DNA from: Chenopodium formosanum
Lineage: Eukaryota > Streptophyta > Magnoliopsida > Caryophyllales > Amaranthaceae
NCBI GenBank assembly: GCA_024500155.1
Contig: CM044867.1
Coordinates: 27,043,632 to 27,107,631 of the forward strand
Direction: 5' to 3'
DNA: 64,000 bases
Positions 1 to 11,867 of the stretch are shown piece by piece (the first letter of the stretch is position 1; the number at the start of each line of letters is the position of its first letter). The translations under genes were made by a program, and so were the position numbers. The notes beneath the pieces were generated by a model. That model had not been told where the DNA came from, searched no databases, and saw only the letters and a program-made list of their open reading frames with translations.

Positions 1-871
1 ATGGTAATTGAAAGTCTATTGCCTAACGCTAAGCTATTCCGAAGTCAAGAACAGGGTTTATAGCTAGAGCTAATAATGCAAATGAACTTGTATGAAATCA
101 AAGGTAATAGGCACTAGGGAATAGATCCACATGGATTTGTAATAGAGAAGGATAATTGGGGAGGTCAAACCAACTAAGTCAATCGATGTGAGGGAAGATC
201 AAACATGCATCCAAAAGAGCATATCAAGCTATTCTCCTAGAGGTCTAACTAGCGTCAACTACGATAAACTCTAACTAGGAAACATCACAAGATACCTCAA
301 TCGTGAAAATGTAAGTCACAAATCAATGGTCCATATCAATGTGAGCTTACAATGCAATCTAGTGCAACAATCAAAGATGGCCAAACTTCAATCAATTACA
401 AACATGCACATGAATCATCAACCAAGTTTAATCACATTATCAACTCCATTAATTATCCCCAATTACTCTAATCCATTACTCATACATGCTTCACCATTAC
501 CCTAGCAAGTAAACTACTCACTAGCCATAGAAATTAAGATTAAAACAACATTAATCAACAATTTCATCATCAACATATTAGAAATCTAAAGATCAATACA
601 AAAATCAATCAAACTTCAATCAAACATCAAACAATCAACAATCATGTGAAAAACAAATGAAATCAACTAAAATCAAACTTATATTGAAATCAAAGATGAG
701 TAATCCTTACAAAACTTGATCAAAGATCAATTACAATGAAGAAATCTTGAATCATCAACAATACACCATGAATTTCTCTCTCTTCAAACTTGAGTTTCTC
801 TCTCTAAAATCTAATAAAAAACTAAGCAAATGAAATCTAATGTAAAACTTATCCAAAAATAGAAGGAAATA

Positions 872-880
872 ACTATATAT
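872..880 (-). promoter_or_regulatory. TATA box of family A LTR
   Basis: TATATATAG on the minus strand sits about 630 bp into the LTR, and the equivalent motif lies at 21219-21226 and in the 3' LTR near 47435. It is the likely core promoter of the element. Confidence 0.5.
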
Positions 881-926
881 ACAAGGGAGAAGTCGGTTAT
901 GACGTGCAAAAATAGACCCACGTCGG

Positions 927-1031
927 TGCGGTCGCACGTAGGAGAGAGAAGGGGGCGCACGGGCACAAACCCATGTGGGTGCGCCCGCACGCGCCTGGTG
1001 TGCGGCCGCACATCAGCCCTGTGCGCCCGCA
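927..1031 (-). promoter_or_regulatory. Phased TGCGGCCGCA-like palindromes in family A LTR
   Basis: Near-palindromes of the form TGCGGYCGCA start at 927, 980, 1001 and 1022, so spacings are 53, 21 and 21 bp. They lie 50-160 bp upstream of the minus-strand TATA box at 872-880. The other two family A LTRs keep the same sites and spacing. The role as protein-binding sites is inferred. Confidence 0.6.
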
Positions 1032-1508
1032 CCTATATGGGTATAATCCCCTCCCTTCTTCATCCTAGCTCATCCGGTGCACACGACCTTTGGTGATGGT
1101 TATGAACAACGAAGTAGGCAGCAAGTTTATGGCAATTTTGGTGGGCACAAGGCATAAATGGTGTCCACACCGCTTGTGTGCACCGGTCTTGAAACTTTCT
1201 CTTCGAGTTCCTCTTGACTTGAAGCTCAATGCACTAGCACAAGGCATCAAAAGCAATGAAAATCATTGAAGGGAAGCTCGGGATTCTTTGGATGATCGAT
1301 CATAACCTACAATCAAAAGAAAAGAAACAAATAATAGAGAAAAACAACAAATAAACGAGAAAATGCACAAAATAAAGAAACTAACTACGAAAATCACAAA
1401 ATGAAGAAATAAAGAGCAAAACTAAAGAAAACTAAAGAAAAGAGCTATAAAATGAAATGAAATTCATCCCAAAAGAGATCAAATGAGTGCCATAAATGTC
1501 ACTCATCA

Positions 1509-2616
1509 GATAGCAGCTCCTTTCTATGCCTAGCTAGTGCTACTACTTGTTTAAAGTCATTAGCCTGCAACTCACAGCAGCCGGAGATTTTTGATTGAAA
1601 GTTCTCAGAACCAAGCTTCGATCAAGCTCGGTCATGGTGTTAATTACCTACTTTTATAGTCACCTACTTCAATTTTGCAAGTCATTGGCCACATTGCCAT
1701 ATCTAGAAATTAACTATCGTAGGGGGATGAATGATATGTATTGCTCAAATTATGAATAATAGATGGATTACAACACCGAAGAAGATTCAAATTTTCTACC
1801 TGCATCAAATGGAAGAAAACTGAAGTAAATCAAAGAGATAAAAATCATAATCACTCTCTATAACACCAAGTCATTCAAAAGGCAATCGAATGCACCAAAT
1901 ATAAATAAAAGGGAGCATACCTGAATTGTATACAAAGAGGCTTGGCATACAGATAATTCTAACTTTTTGTGTGCTTTTTTACTTCAAACATCTGAGATGG
2001 TTGTTTGTCACTAAATGATCCACCTAAATGATTATTAGTATTGTTATTAGATTGTATTGTTATATTTAAGAGCTATTTTCTCCTAAATTACGAATGGTGC
2101 AAAAATATAAAGTTGATATATCCTCCATTTATTAAAAAATGAAAATAAAAAAAATTTGGCATGACAAGAATTTTGCATTGGGTCATCCACCAAAATGATT
2201 AGTAGTATTATTATTAGTTTGTATTTTTATATTTAAGAGCTATTTCTCCTAAATTACTAATGGTAAGAAAAAATGTAAAATGATCGATGAACATGTATTT
2301 TCTCCTAAATTATGTGTTCATAATTTATTACTAAACTAAGTAGTACTCGTGTGATGCTCGGGATGTTAACTCAGTACATGCTAAAAATGATCGATATTAT
2401 AAGATGATAAATAAATAAAAAATAAAATTAAAAAAACCACAAGAAACAAAATACTATAGCACGAATTGCCTCACGTCAACAGGAAATACCAATATCAAGC
2501 TCCTTTCTAGCTAACTTGCGTTCTGTTTGTGATTCCCATGATTTTTCTAGCTTCTGTCACCTTTTTTTCCCCACTTTAATTTCTTAATTCTTGTATGTCT
2601 CACATGTTGCAAAAAT
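1509..2616. other. AT-rich DNA without a recognisable gene
   Basis: No coding region is supported. A diverged direct duplication is visible at about 2016-2117 and 2180-2285 (shared core TATATTTAAGAGCTATTT), probably an old tandem duplication or transposon remnant. Confidence 0.5.
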
Positions 2617-2621
2617 ATTAT

Positions 2622-3004
2622 TGTTTCAGGTGTGGATCCAAGGATTATATTGGCACGAGCTAAGTCCCGCTGATGACCTGCGCAAGGAAACACATGTGAA
2701 GTGCCCTCGGGGGTGGCTCGAGGAGCCCCCCCCCTCTGATGCTTAAGTTAGAATGTTTTTAGAGAGAGAGTGTATTTAGAGAGATATAGACTATAACTTG
2801 TGCGTCTAACCTCTTTTCCGTTGTATGTACTTTGTCCTCTATTTATAGGTGTACGATCTCCTTTGTGGAGAATCTTACTTGGTTAGCCTGCGAGTTGACT
2901 CTGTCGGGCTGGTGAGCCCCTCTAGTTATTCTTCCAACGATGAGTGCTCACCCCGTGAGCCAGTCTGGGAGCCTGGTGATAGCTCAGCGGGAGTTGCCTA
3001 TACA
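2622..3004 (-). repeat. 3' LTR of element B
   Basis: The 383-bp LTR matches 6101-6477. On the minus strand it begins TGTATAGG and ends CACCTGAAACA. A TATAAATAG box is present on the minus strand near 2838-2848. The flanking TSD is ATTAT. Confidence 0.85.
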
Positions 3005-3461
3005 ACTAGTCCCTCAAGAGGTGGTATGAGGTCACTCATTCTGGCTCTTGTTTGCGCGGTGAAGCCTTTCTCAATGAGCTCAGCTGGAAGGAATAGCTCA
3101 GCAGGAGCTATCCCCTACAACTAGCCCCTCTAAAGGTGGTATGAGGTCATTCATGCTAGCTATTTTGAGCGTGTAGCCTTATCGGTGGTTGCTCAACGAG
3201 TCGTCTGGCCAAATTACCTCGTGCAACTCTTCACTATCAAGTCTCAGGATTGGCTATGTGATTCTAAGACTTCGGAGGTCATGCTGTAAGCTAGTGGAGA
3301 CGCGATTGTGCTATTGCTTGTTGGTATTGGAATTTCTCTACCTATATCATCCATGCTTATTGTGTATTAAGGAATACTTAATTGACTCCTATTGTTGTTA
3401 AAGAGATAACTGATTTCTTAGGAGGAACTAGAATTGTTTCCTCTGGGGTTTAAGACATGAC

Positions 3462-3860
3462 AAGTCTGTAAGGAGGAATTTCAATTAGTCCAGCTAAGGT
3501 CTGAGAAATGACGAGCTTGCAGGGAGGAATTTTTATTACTCCCGTTTAAGTTTGAGAAATGACGAGCTTTTAGGGAGAAATTTCGATTACTCCCGCTGAA
3601 GTTTGAGAAATGACGAGCTTGTAGGGAGGAATTTTGATTACTCCCACTGAGGTTTGAGAAATGACGAGTTTGCAGGAAGGAATTTCGATTACTCCTGCTG
3701 AGGTCTGAGAAATGACAAGCTTGCAGGGAGGAATTTCGATTATTCTCGCTGAAGTCTGAGAAATGACAAGCTCGTAGGAAGGAATTTCGATTACTCCCGC
3801 TTAAGTCTGAGAAATGACGAGCTTGCAGGGAGGAATTTTTATTACTCCCGCTGAAGTTTT
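3462..3860 (-). repeat. 60-bp tandem repeat in element B 3' region
   Basis: About six and a half copies of a 60-bp unit with core GAAATGACGAGCTTGCAGG and a GGGAG...CTCCC inverted pair. Because 60 is a multiple of three, the minus strand stays open as a 20-residue repeat (140 codons), but it has no coding signature. Tandem repeats just upstream of the 3' LTR are known in Retand-type elements. Confidence 0.8.
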
Positions 3861-4573
3861 CTTTTTTTTTTTGGCGGGAACAATGTTTGCATGAGTGGGA
3901 CACGTGTCAGCCATCCGAGTGGTCAGTTTATTTTTACTGAAGTGACATGGCATTTTGGCTTCATTGCTCACTCCATCGCCTATTTACTTCCCCATTTAAT
4001 TCACTGTCTTCTTTCTCTTCTTTTTACCTTCTTCAGCTTTTCATCTTCCTCTTCTCTTTTTCAAAATTTTTGCCTTTCATCTTCTTCTCAGACGCGCGTC
4101 GTTCCTCCTTTGTTGTTGTAAGTTCTCGTCTTTATTTTTGTTTTGCCCATTTGTTTTGTTTGCTCGTTTTTCTCTTATTCTTCACTTTCACTGAGTTTTC
4201 TTGCTTTTTTGGTTGCAGTTTGAAACTCTGTTCTTCGCTTGGTTTCCTAGGTCACCATTGTTGTTATGCTTCGTTGTTTTTGCAACTTTTGTCATAAAGG
4301 TATTTTCTTTGTGCCTTTTCTTGTATATATGTGCCCAATTTTGTTGCTTTTTGTATTTTTTCTTCACAAGACTGCGTCTTTTGATCAATATTGATTTTCT
4401 TCGCCCAATTCATCCTCTTCTGTTGTTGTATTTGTATTCTTAACTCTTTTCTCCCGATTCTTGCGTTGCATTTTTTACACTCGCTTCTTTGGGATTAGAC
4501 TGATCTTTGATTTTTGGCACCCTATTTTCTTCATCTTCTTTGGGGGACTTTATTTATCTTTGTAGATTTTAGA

Positions 4574-4988
4574 ATGTCTGACACTTCTCCGAGTCATCTC
4601 ACTCAAGTGAGCGCTTTGCGCACACTTTTTTTGCTTCTCCTACTTCTCCCCCCTTCCTTTAAAAATAGTTATGCCTTTCGATTGTCCACCTGCTGCGGGC
4701 AGGACGAGTACTGCTGCGACTCCTTCTATTGCACTTGGGTCAGGTAGTAGTCGTCCTGCTAGGGGCAGCGCTTTCCATCCTTTTCGGTCCAGGCCTCGTC
4801 CTAATTTCTTTGACCCTTATTGTGAGCGGGTGCTTGTTCAGGATGGGATTCCTTTGTCCCATCTTACCCATTTAAGGATGCGCGCGCTGCGCCATAAACG
4901 ATTAGCTAATGGAGTTAAAGGTAATCCCCCTGATGTTTCTCTTGTTAGCCCCATTCCCCATGTTCAGCCTTTTAAACAGTTTTGCTGA
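4574..4988 (+). pseudogene. Remnant of antisense gene in element B
   Basis: The strand opposite to gag carries a gene-like 5' region. A pyrimidine-rich leader at about 3960-4110 is followed by a short ATG exon at 4574-4606, then a possible intron with donor CAA/GTGAGC and acceptor AAATAG (4607-4668), then an open frame rich in Pro, Ser, Ala and Arg from 4671. It sits where Tat elements carry their antisense ORF, as in the element at 41026-44591. No domain is recognisable and the frame ends at the deletion junction near 4990-5040. The reading phase across the proposed intron does not fit perfectly, so the exon model is tentative. Confidence 0.35.
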
Positions 4989-5038
4989 TGTGAATCGGTT
5001 TTCCTGATGTTTCTCTTGTTAGCCCCATTCCCCATGTT
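4931..5038. repeat. 34-bp direct repeat at the internal deletion junction
   Basis: A 34-bp segment starting TGATGTTTCTCTTGTTAGCC occurs at 4931-4964 and again at 5005-5038. It sits exactly between the antisense remnant and gag, where pol is missing, suggesting an error-prone repair or template-switch event. Confidence 0.7.
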
Positions 5039-5039
5039 C

Positions 5040-5593
5040 TCTAGTTTTCCTATAACCAGTGACATCAACTCGGTGGTCATTTTTGTACGATCCACCAGGG
5101 TGACAAAGTGCTCCATGATCATTCTCTTTAGCTGATTGTAAGAGTAAAAAGATCCTTTCAAGATGGATCTGTACCACTCAGCTGCCAACCCCTCCAAGGT
5201 TGGTGGAAACGCCTTACACCATACTGAGTCTGTCATAGTGTACATCACCATGTGGTTCTCAAACATTGAAACATGGTTCTTAGGTGTTATGGTTCCATTG
5301 TACTTAAAGCTAGGCATCTTTACTTTCTCCGTCGGCTCGTTTAGAATCTCCTTGTAAAATGGGCAATCATCTGGAATCACTTGGATTCGCGCTCTCTTCT
5401 CCCTGTCTAGACTTAGTCCTCGCTCGGAGGCTGGTGACCTGTTGTGAGCTACTTGAGTCTCTAGGCTGCCCTTACCTGGGGCTACCTCTTCCACACTCCA
5501 CTCTCGATTCAGGTTTGGAGCTTCCAATTCCAGCACTTTCTTCCTCAAATGGACCAGCTTCTTCTGCTCTAGGGTGAGAGTTATGGATGTCAC
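5040..5593 (-). pseudogene. gag polyprotein fragment (Tat lineage)
   Basis: About 180 codons of a retrotransposon gag capsid domain (Pfam Retrotrans_gag type) are readable on the minus strand. The pattern CPFYKEIL, then WCKAFPPTLEGLAAEWY, then FVTLVDRTK is characteristic, and the Retand-like element below has the matching FPATLK region at about 35200. The reading frame upstream, to about 6080, is broken by stops. Downstream the frame runs into unrelated sequence at a short direct repeat (4931-4964 and 5005-5038), where pol has been lost. Gag would form the virus-like particle. This copy is truncated and non-functional. Confidence 0.7.
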
Positions 5594-6081
5594 CTTCTTT
5601 ACAGCTGGTTTTGTAGATGTAGCTACTAGTGAGGATCTTGTCCCTTTATTGAAATTGGTAAGGACTGTTAGTCATGGCTACCAACTGCTCTTTACTGTAC
5701 TTAGATAGGTTCTGCAGGATAGCTGGCATATTTATGGGCTGCGGTTTCTGGGTTACTAGTGTTAAAATGATAGGTTCATTGTTCGCGCCTGTCAATGCAT
5801 TCCGAACTTAAAAGAAGAACTAGACCCTATCAGATCTACTAGTTTCGCTACCACTTTGGTTGCAGCAAACGTCGATCCAGTGGGGTTAGATTTCCTGGGA
5901 ATATTGGATTTGGGTTTTTCAGTTGATCCTTTTAGATCAAGAGCAACTGATGCTATTTTTGTGGTGTTTGGTTGGCTTCGTTAGCCTTAGAGACCGGTGT
6001 TTGCGCAGCTTTCTCTCCGACCATGGCAGTCTGTCAACTGGTCCTTACTCAGCTAGTGAACCTCAGGTTAGATAATCCTAC

Positions 6082-6099
6082 CCCTCCTTCTAGCGTCAA
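6082..6099 (-). other. Primer-binding site, tRNA-Asn-like
   Basis: Immediately inside the 5' LTR the minus strand reads TTGACGCTAGAAGGAGGG. This matches the complement of a plant tRNA-Asn 3' end (TGGCGCTAGAAGGAGGG) with one change. The tRNA assignment is from memory of the tRNA sequence. Confidence 0.6.
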
Positions 6100-6100
6100 T

Positions 6101-6477
6101 TGTTCCAAGTGTGGATCCAAGGATTCTGCAAGCATGAGCGAGGTCCCATTGATGACCAGCGCAAGGCAACACACGTGAACTGCCCTCGGGGGTGGCTTAA
6201 GTAACCCCCCTTCGATGCTTAAGTTAGAATCTGTTTAGAGAGAGAAAGTGTAAGATATAGAGAGTGTAATAACTTGTGCGTCTAACCTCATTTCCGATGT
6301 ACTTTGTCCTCTATTTATAGGTGTACGATCTCCTTTGTAAAGAGTCTTACTTGGTCAGCCTGTGGATTGACTCAGTCTGTCTAGTGAGCCCTTCTAGTTA
6401 TTCTTCCAGCGATGAGTGCGCACCCCGTGAGCCAGTTTGGGAGCCTGGTGATAGCTTAGCGGGAGCTACCCTATACA
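6101..6477 (-). repeat. 5' LTR of element B
   Basis: The 377-bp LTR begins TGTATAGGGTAGC and ends TTGGAACA on the minus strand. It differs from the 3' LTR by many substitutions and small indels, so the insertion is older than the Athila-like element at 22126-34432. Confidence 0.85.
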
Positions 6478-6511
6478 ATTATTTTTGATATGGATCAGAG
6501 GAAGTAGTATA

Positions 6512-6600
6512 CTTCCTCCGCCCACTATATGTGCAATAAAGGGGTTTTTTTGTGAGATATAAAATATTCATTTGTTGCACATAATAGTGGGTAGAGGAAG
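6512..6600. mobile_element. Stowaway-like MITE
   Basis: An 89-bp element with terminal inverted repeats CTTCCTCCGCCCACTAT / ATAGTGGGTAGAGGAAG, flanked by TA on both sides. It is non-coding and probably moved by a mariner-type transposase. Confidence 0.75.
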
Positions 6601-6892
6601 TATAAAGAACGCATTGACAACATTATGATGTCCTAATTGCTAATAAAAAAGCAAAATACAATCAGAGTCATGAGGAGAGATTTTGACTGGAAAATCGCAT
6701 CAAATTAACTAGTTTCAAAGCACATATATCTTGCATTCAGAAAGGAAAATTTGAGCCATTACATATGATGCATCAATCACTATGTTTAAAAAACACACTT
6801 AAAAGTTCTTTTATGAAATGTTCTCAAGAACAACTTACAAGCAAAGAATTAGATTTAACAAATGTCCAGATAGATCTATACTACTGGCTACA

Positions 6893-7170
6893 TCTAACAG
6901 AGAAGTATGTGTAAAGAATTTTACTATCTACAACTACGACACTGATTTGCTCTTCAAAGACATGCAGGAATTTTACTCTCAACTCATCAATCAATTTGAC
7001 TATCCGCAACTTCAGAATGCTGCTCTACTGTTGTCTACATCTAACAGAGAAGTATGTGTAACAAATTTTACTATCTACGACTACAATACTGATTAGCTCT
7101 TTAAAGACATGCTGGAATTTACTCTCAACACTTCAATCAATCTGCATATTTGCAACTTCAAACTGCTTCT
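6893..7170. repeat. Approximately 138-bp tandem duplication
   Basis: Two adjacent copies (about 6893-7030 and 7032-7170) share CATCTAACAGAGAAGTATGT and most of the following sequence with small indels. They lie just 3' of the WNK pseudogene and probably duplicate its 3' noncoding or last-exon DNA. Confidence 0.6.
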
Positions 7171-7199
7171 TAGTGGTCACTCGAAAAATTTGGTTGACT

Positions 7200-8134
7200 C
7201 ACGCTTCTCCCTTGTTATCTGAAGTAATTTCATCTGAGATCCATATGAAGAATTCAGTTCTATTTTTAGTTTTTCTATAAGCTCAAAAACCAATGACAGT
7301 TCTGCAACAGACATGCTTGCTGACAAGCGTTCTTTCTCCATGACTCCTGAGTTGCATCATTGACCGGGAAACCAAATTTAATCGTCTCTTCACCGGCAAT
7401 AAACAAAGTCATCTCAAGAGGACCAGTGTCCGATGATTTCCCACTTATCCTAAAAGGCATAGGTTATACTTGTAGTCTACCTGACTCATCACCAACAGGG
7501 TCATTCATTCCCAGACTACTACTTGCTACTACGGAGCTAGAAACACTTGGTTCATGAAACGAATCATTCAAGAGTTCATTTGTTGTAGGTCTGTCAGATG
7601 CAGGACTTAGACACTTCTTAATGAATTTCTTAACCTCAGAGTTTATCACTTTGCTTAGTGCATCACGCATTTTATAACCCCCAACCCTTCCAACAATGTG
7701 TTGCTTGATTCGGAATTTGTTGTACAGTGTTTCCCAAGTAACCATCTGAAGCACGCACATCCCAAACGAGTGAATGTCAATCAGCTCATTATAATAATCT
7801 TCTTTAAGAACTTCTAGTGCCATGAACTCAAGTTTGCAAAAATAATAATAATAATAATAATAATAAAAGCAGGCATTTTATCCCCGTGTTAAAAAATCCA
7901 CGCGAAACCCAATTCTCTGATCTTCACCCTGTCCAACCATCCATAAAAAAAAATGTTATCACAATTAAGATCACGATGAATAATATTGGGATCATGTCAG
8001 TGAAGATGATCCAACCCTTCTAGAATCTGTGTACAACAACTCTTGATCGCGTTTATATATCAGTATCATCATATTTCCTAACATACTCTCCAATATTCCC
8101 CAAAGGAAAAGACTCAGCAATCATGTCATTAGCA
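7200..8134 (-). pseudogene. WNK-type kinase pseudogene, 3' part
   Basis: On the minus strand, pieces of a WNK (with-no-lysine) serine/threonine kinase are readable in order. They are the middle of the N-lobe, the catalytic loop HRDLNCDN at about 7970, the C-lobe stretch NELIDIHSFGMCVLQMVTW and KCLSPASDRP (7823-7600), and an OSR1-C-like segment starting MPFRISGK (7460-7275). The chain is broken: a stop lies before the catalytic loop, the DLG magnesium motif reads ELG, a stop follows the activation-segment start, another stop sits at 7461-7463, and there is a frameshift near 7330. A TTA microsatellite occupies the intron at 7840-7866. The kinase was split from its N-lobe by the hAT insertion at 8143. 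WNKs regulate ion transport and flowering, but this copy is not functional. Confidence 0.75.
7840..7866. repeat. AAT/TTA microsatellite
   Basis: About nine trinucleotide repeats inside a presumed intron of the WNK pseudogene. Confidence 0.85.
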
Positions 8135-8142
8135 ATCCAAAC

Positions 8143-8338
8143 TAAACATGGGCACGGGCCGTGCCCGTGCCGCCGCGGGCCGTGCCTGGCCGTGCCGGGG
8201 TGGCGGCCGTGCCGTGCCGGCTCCGCGGCGGGCCGTGCCGTGCCGTGCCTGAAATTGGCACACCCCAGCCCACGGCACGGCACGACCCACGTGCCTAGCG
8301 GGCCGTGCCGTGCCGGGCCGCGGGCCAAACCGTGCCTA
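8143..8338. promoter_or_regulatory. Left subterminal repeat zone of hAT element
   Basis: About 20 GCCGTGCC/GGCACGGC motifs in both orientations fill this very GC-rich end. Such motifs typically bind the element's own transposase. Confidence 0.7.
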
Positions 8339-8676
8339 CCTTAATTTTTTTTTTTTTTTTTTTTTTTTTGTTTAAAAAAAAATAAATGTTAAAAAAAACG
8401 AATTAAAAACAAAAATGCATATAATAAAAAAAAAATACTAGTGCGATAATCCGAAAACACAAAAAATTGAAGAATAACTTATTTTATTATATGACGGTAG
8501 CCGGTACGAATGTACGATAATTCAATAATACAAAATTACAAAATAAGTAATGATAATTAAAAATCGTACAATAGTGTATGAATATTGAATAACTTCATTT
8601 ATTATACGGAATACGAAGTTCGATAATACAAAAAGAATACAATAGTGTATAATGTAAATATGTAATCATGTAATTA

Positions 8677-11027
8677 TTATTGGTCGTCTTCGTCTTCATC
8701 TTCGTCTTCGTCTCCTAGAGGTTCAAGGTCATCCGCCAATTGAGTGGATTGAGAAGTATGAGAACTAAAAGAAGTCGACGTTCCTTCATCGTCGTCGTTT
8801 TGTGCATAAGTACGATCTTGAGAACGAGTTTCGGCATCCAACCAATCCTTGAAGCAAACACACATTTCAAGTGTTTCGGGTTTTAGTCTTGTTCTTCTAT
8901 CGTCTAGAACTCTTCCCGACGCACTAAAAGCTCTTTCGGAAGCAACGGAGGAGACTTGGATAGCAAAAATATCACGAGCCATTGCCGAAAAATTGGATGT
9001 TTCACGGCTTGTGATTTCCACCAATCGAGGATGTCGAGGCCAAACTTCTCTTCATCGTCCATGCCTTTCATGAAGTCGTAACTTAAGTACATTTGCAACT
9101 CCGAAACATCGCTTTGTGTTCTCCTAGATGATGATGATTCTGTACCTGAATACTTAGACATCAAGTTAGCAGCTTGTGCAAATAAACCTTTGGCCCGTTT
9201 ACTTACATTTTTGGATGTTTGAGAAGGGGCAAATCGAGACACGGTTCCATATTTACTTTCATAAACATTATATAAATTAAAAAACTCATCCGTCACCTTA
9301 TTCTTAAAAGTTTCAACATCATCTTCAAAATTCATGTTACTATAATAAATATCAATTAATAAAAAGGTGCCATCATATTTTTGTCTAGGATCTAAAATAG
9401 AAGCAAAAATATAAATCATAGGAATATCGGTGTAATATTTACGCCATTTATCCTCCATGGATGGAAGATATCCACGATAAACATGTTCTGATCGGTGTTC
9501 CGCAAAAAGTTGTGCAAGTAAACATGCATTGCTAAGAAAAGAATGAGCACAAGGATTATATACAGAAGAAAAACAATGTGTCATACCATATAGTAATTGT
9601 AAAAACTGCATATATTTTTCACAATTAGCCCAATCATCTTCAAGTAAAGCATTTTGTGGATATTTCATATTATAAAAAAGTGTTAAATGAACCTTGTACT
9701 CGATTGCCCGACTCAACATTTCATAGGTGGAGTTCCACCTAGTTGGACAATCCGGTGCTATTTTTATGGTTTTAATCCGTTGTTGCCTGCAAAAACCTTT
9801 CCATTCTTGATATCTCATGTTAGAGCTATTAATAGTGCAAATAGCACTCCGTATTTTGTGATAAAATGGACCAATTGCTTGTGTTCCATCCTTCACACAC
9901 AAGTTAAGAACATGACAAATGCATCTAACATGAAGTGCATCTCCATCTAATATAACATCGTTCAATTGGGATTTGACCAAATTCGCACTATATGTCATAG
10001 AAGTTGCATTATCGAAAGTCATAGACATGATTTTATCCCTAAGACTATATGCATCAATGGCTTCCATTAAATGATGTGAAATGTTAAGACCGGTATGAGG
10101 GTATTCAAGCATTTTGAAATGAATGATGCGTTTTTGTAACATCCACTCATTATCTAACCAATGACAAGTAACACATAAATAGTGAAGTCCGTACCCACCA
10201 TCCCATGCATCGGCGGTTAAAGAAACTCTACTAGGAAGATTAGCTAATTCATTTACTAATCTCAATTTGTACTCTAGATAAGTCTTCATGGCAGCAGATC
10301 GAACGGTTTTTCGGGAGATTTTTTTGTGTTTTGGTTGTAGTGCTCGGTTAATATAGTTGTTGAAGGCATCATTTTCGGCGAAAAGAAAAGGTTGTTCTGC
10401 ATGTACAATCATTCTCCCAAGTTCATCCCTATCTCTCTCGTAATTGTAAATGAAACCTTGTGGATGGAATTGAGAAATTTTAGGTTGGGTTGGATCACTA
10501 GATGGTCCACCACATTTTTTTGTATGTCTACTAAGGTGTCCCGTCCCTCCCTTGGTATCGGCCGAGAAAATTTTACCACAAGTCCGACACTTGCATTTTT
10601 TTCCATCTTTACTTAATTGATAATGTGCCCAAACTTCACTCTTTCTTTTGGTTTGAGCAAAATCCTCTTCGGTACACCACTCTAATATGTTAGGATTTTG
10701 GGTGTTGGGCATGTGAGTGGATGGTTCACTCGACCCGGAAGCTTGTGTTTGGCTACCTTGGGAAGGAGGAGGAGGAAAAGGAAATTCATATTGTTGATAT
10801 TGGGTTTGTTGAAATTGGGTCCAAGGAGCCATATCATCCATTTGTTCTTGCCCTCCCATGTTTTGGGGATGAAAGAAAGGGGTGGAAGTGTTTGGAAAGG
10901 GCATGTTAGAAGAGGGAAAGGGCATGTTAGGGGGGGGCATAGACATTGAAGTGTTTGGGTTTGGTGATTCCCTACGTGTTGACTTGGCTTTTCTAGAGGA
11001 GGAGGAAACGTTCGGGTTTGATGCCAT
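8677..11027 (-). pseudogene. hAT transposase, one frameshift
   Basis: The gene starts at 11027 (707 codons open to about 8990) and continues in a shifted frame to 8677. A Pro/Ser/Met-rich N-terminus precedes a BED zinc finger at about residues 130-172 (CRTCGKIF ... HLSRHTKKC). Next comes the RNase H-fold core, with acidic residues in TADAWDGG (about 273-276) and TFDNAT (about 339), then RCICHVLNL, CPTRWNSTYEML, and the C-terminal hAT dimerisation segment (DILDWWKS, then VSSVASERAFSASGRVLDD). The only lesion I see is a missing base in a T run (plus-strand A run 8988-8992) between the two halves of the dimerisation domain. The protein ends in an acidic Asp/Glu tail. It would cut and paste this element by binding the GC-rich ends. 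The single homopolymer lesion could also be a sequencing error. Confidence 0.88.
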
Positions 11028-11308
11028 GATTAATTAATAATAATAACACAACTAACAATAACAAAGTAACAATTAACAACAATGAGATCAATGAGAATTA
11101 ATTAGTAAGTAGTTTTTATATAAATTAAATTTTCAAAAATAATTATAATAATAGTAGATTATCTAAATCAATGAGATCCCAGGTAGGAGAGGTTAGGAGC
11201 GACGTTGTCCAGAGCCCAAATCCCGCCTTAGACAGATTTCAACAATCCAAATAACCCACAATTAAAATAGAAAGTAGTTTTTATATAATTAAGTAGTTCC
11301 AAGTATAC

Positions 11309-11397
<89 letters not shown>

Positions 11398-11425
11398 TAA
11401 TAATAACAATAACAATAACAATAAC
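11309..11425. repeat. TAA microsatellite inside hAT element
   Basis: More than 30 near-perfect TAA repeats, ending in a CAATAA variant tract, lie upstream of the transposase start codon. Confidence 0.95.
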
Positions 11426-11867
11426 AAATTAAAAAAAAAGTTGAGTTAGATCTTACAATGACGCTTCAATGCTTTCCCAAATTTATAATTTCTCGAATTT
11501 ATAATTTCCCGAAATTTTAATTTCCCGAATGTAAATATAACAATTTTTTTTTTTTTTTTTGGTAGTAGACTAGTAATATTAAAAATGTAAAATTTATAAG
11601 AGAGTAGGATTTTTTTTTTCTTTTTCACAAAAGAGAGGAAGATTGTATGATTTGTAGGAATTTGAGAATTGAGAATTTGGGAGTAAGAAAATTAGAGAAT
11701 AAGAGAGAAGAGATGAGTTGATGAATTGTGAAAATTTTGGAGGAAAATATGAGGTATTTATAGGGGATTTGGGTGGGAAATTGGGTGGAAATTGGAGGAA
11801 AATATGGCCGTTTATAGCTGTTGGAAAACGACCATAAACGGCCATATTTCCAACGGCTAGTAAAAGG

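Larger units (their letters stand above)
1..1508 (-). mobile_element. LTR of gypsy family A, cut by the window edge
   Basis: This is the reverse complement of the LTR at 46797-48442. On the minus strand it begins TGATGAGTGACATT at 1508 and runs leftward off the window, so about 130 bp of its 3' end are missing. It is not preceded by the polypurine tract seen beside the 3' LTR at 46783-46796, so it is either the 5' LTR of an element lying to the left or a solo LTR. It carries a TATA box at about 872-880 and a GC-rich palindrome array at 927-1031, both on the minus strand. No protein-coding capacity is evident, and short open frames inside it are chance. Confidence 0.85.
2622..6477 (-). mobile_element. 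Internally deleted Tat-lineage LTR retrotransposon (element B)
   Basis: The 3.86-kb element is bounded by LTRs at 2622-3004 and 6101-6477 and by the exact 5-bp target duplication ATTAT (2617-2621 and 6478-6482). Transcription is on the minus strand: a TATAAATAG box is visible in each LTR and the primer-binding site follows the right-hand LTR. Internally it keeps only part of gag, a stretch that looks like the start of a plus-strand antisense gene, and a 60-bp tandem repeat before the 3' LTR. Protease, reverse transcriptase, RNase H and integrase are absent. The order gag, antisense module, tandem repeat, LTR matches the Retand type of the Tat lineage. It cannot move without proteins from a relative. 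Confidence 0.9.

Noticed and set aside
3481..3903. 140-codon frame with a 20-residue repeat
   Set aside because: It is an in-frame 60-bp tandem repeat in a noncoding part of a retrotransposon, with no evidence of translation.
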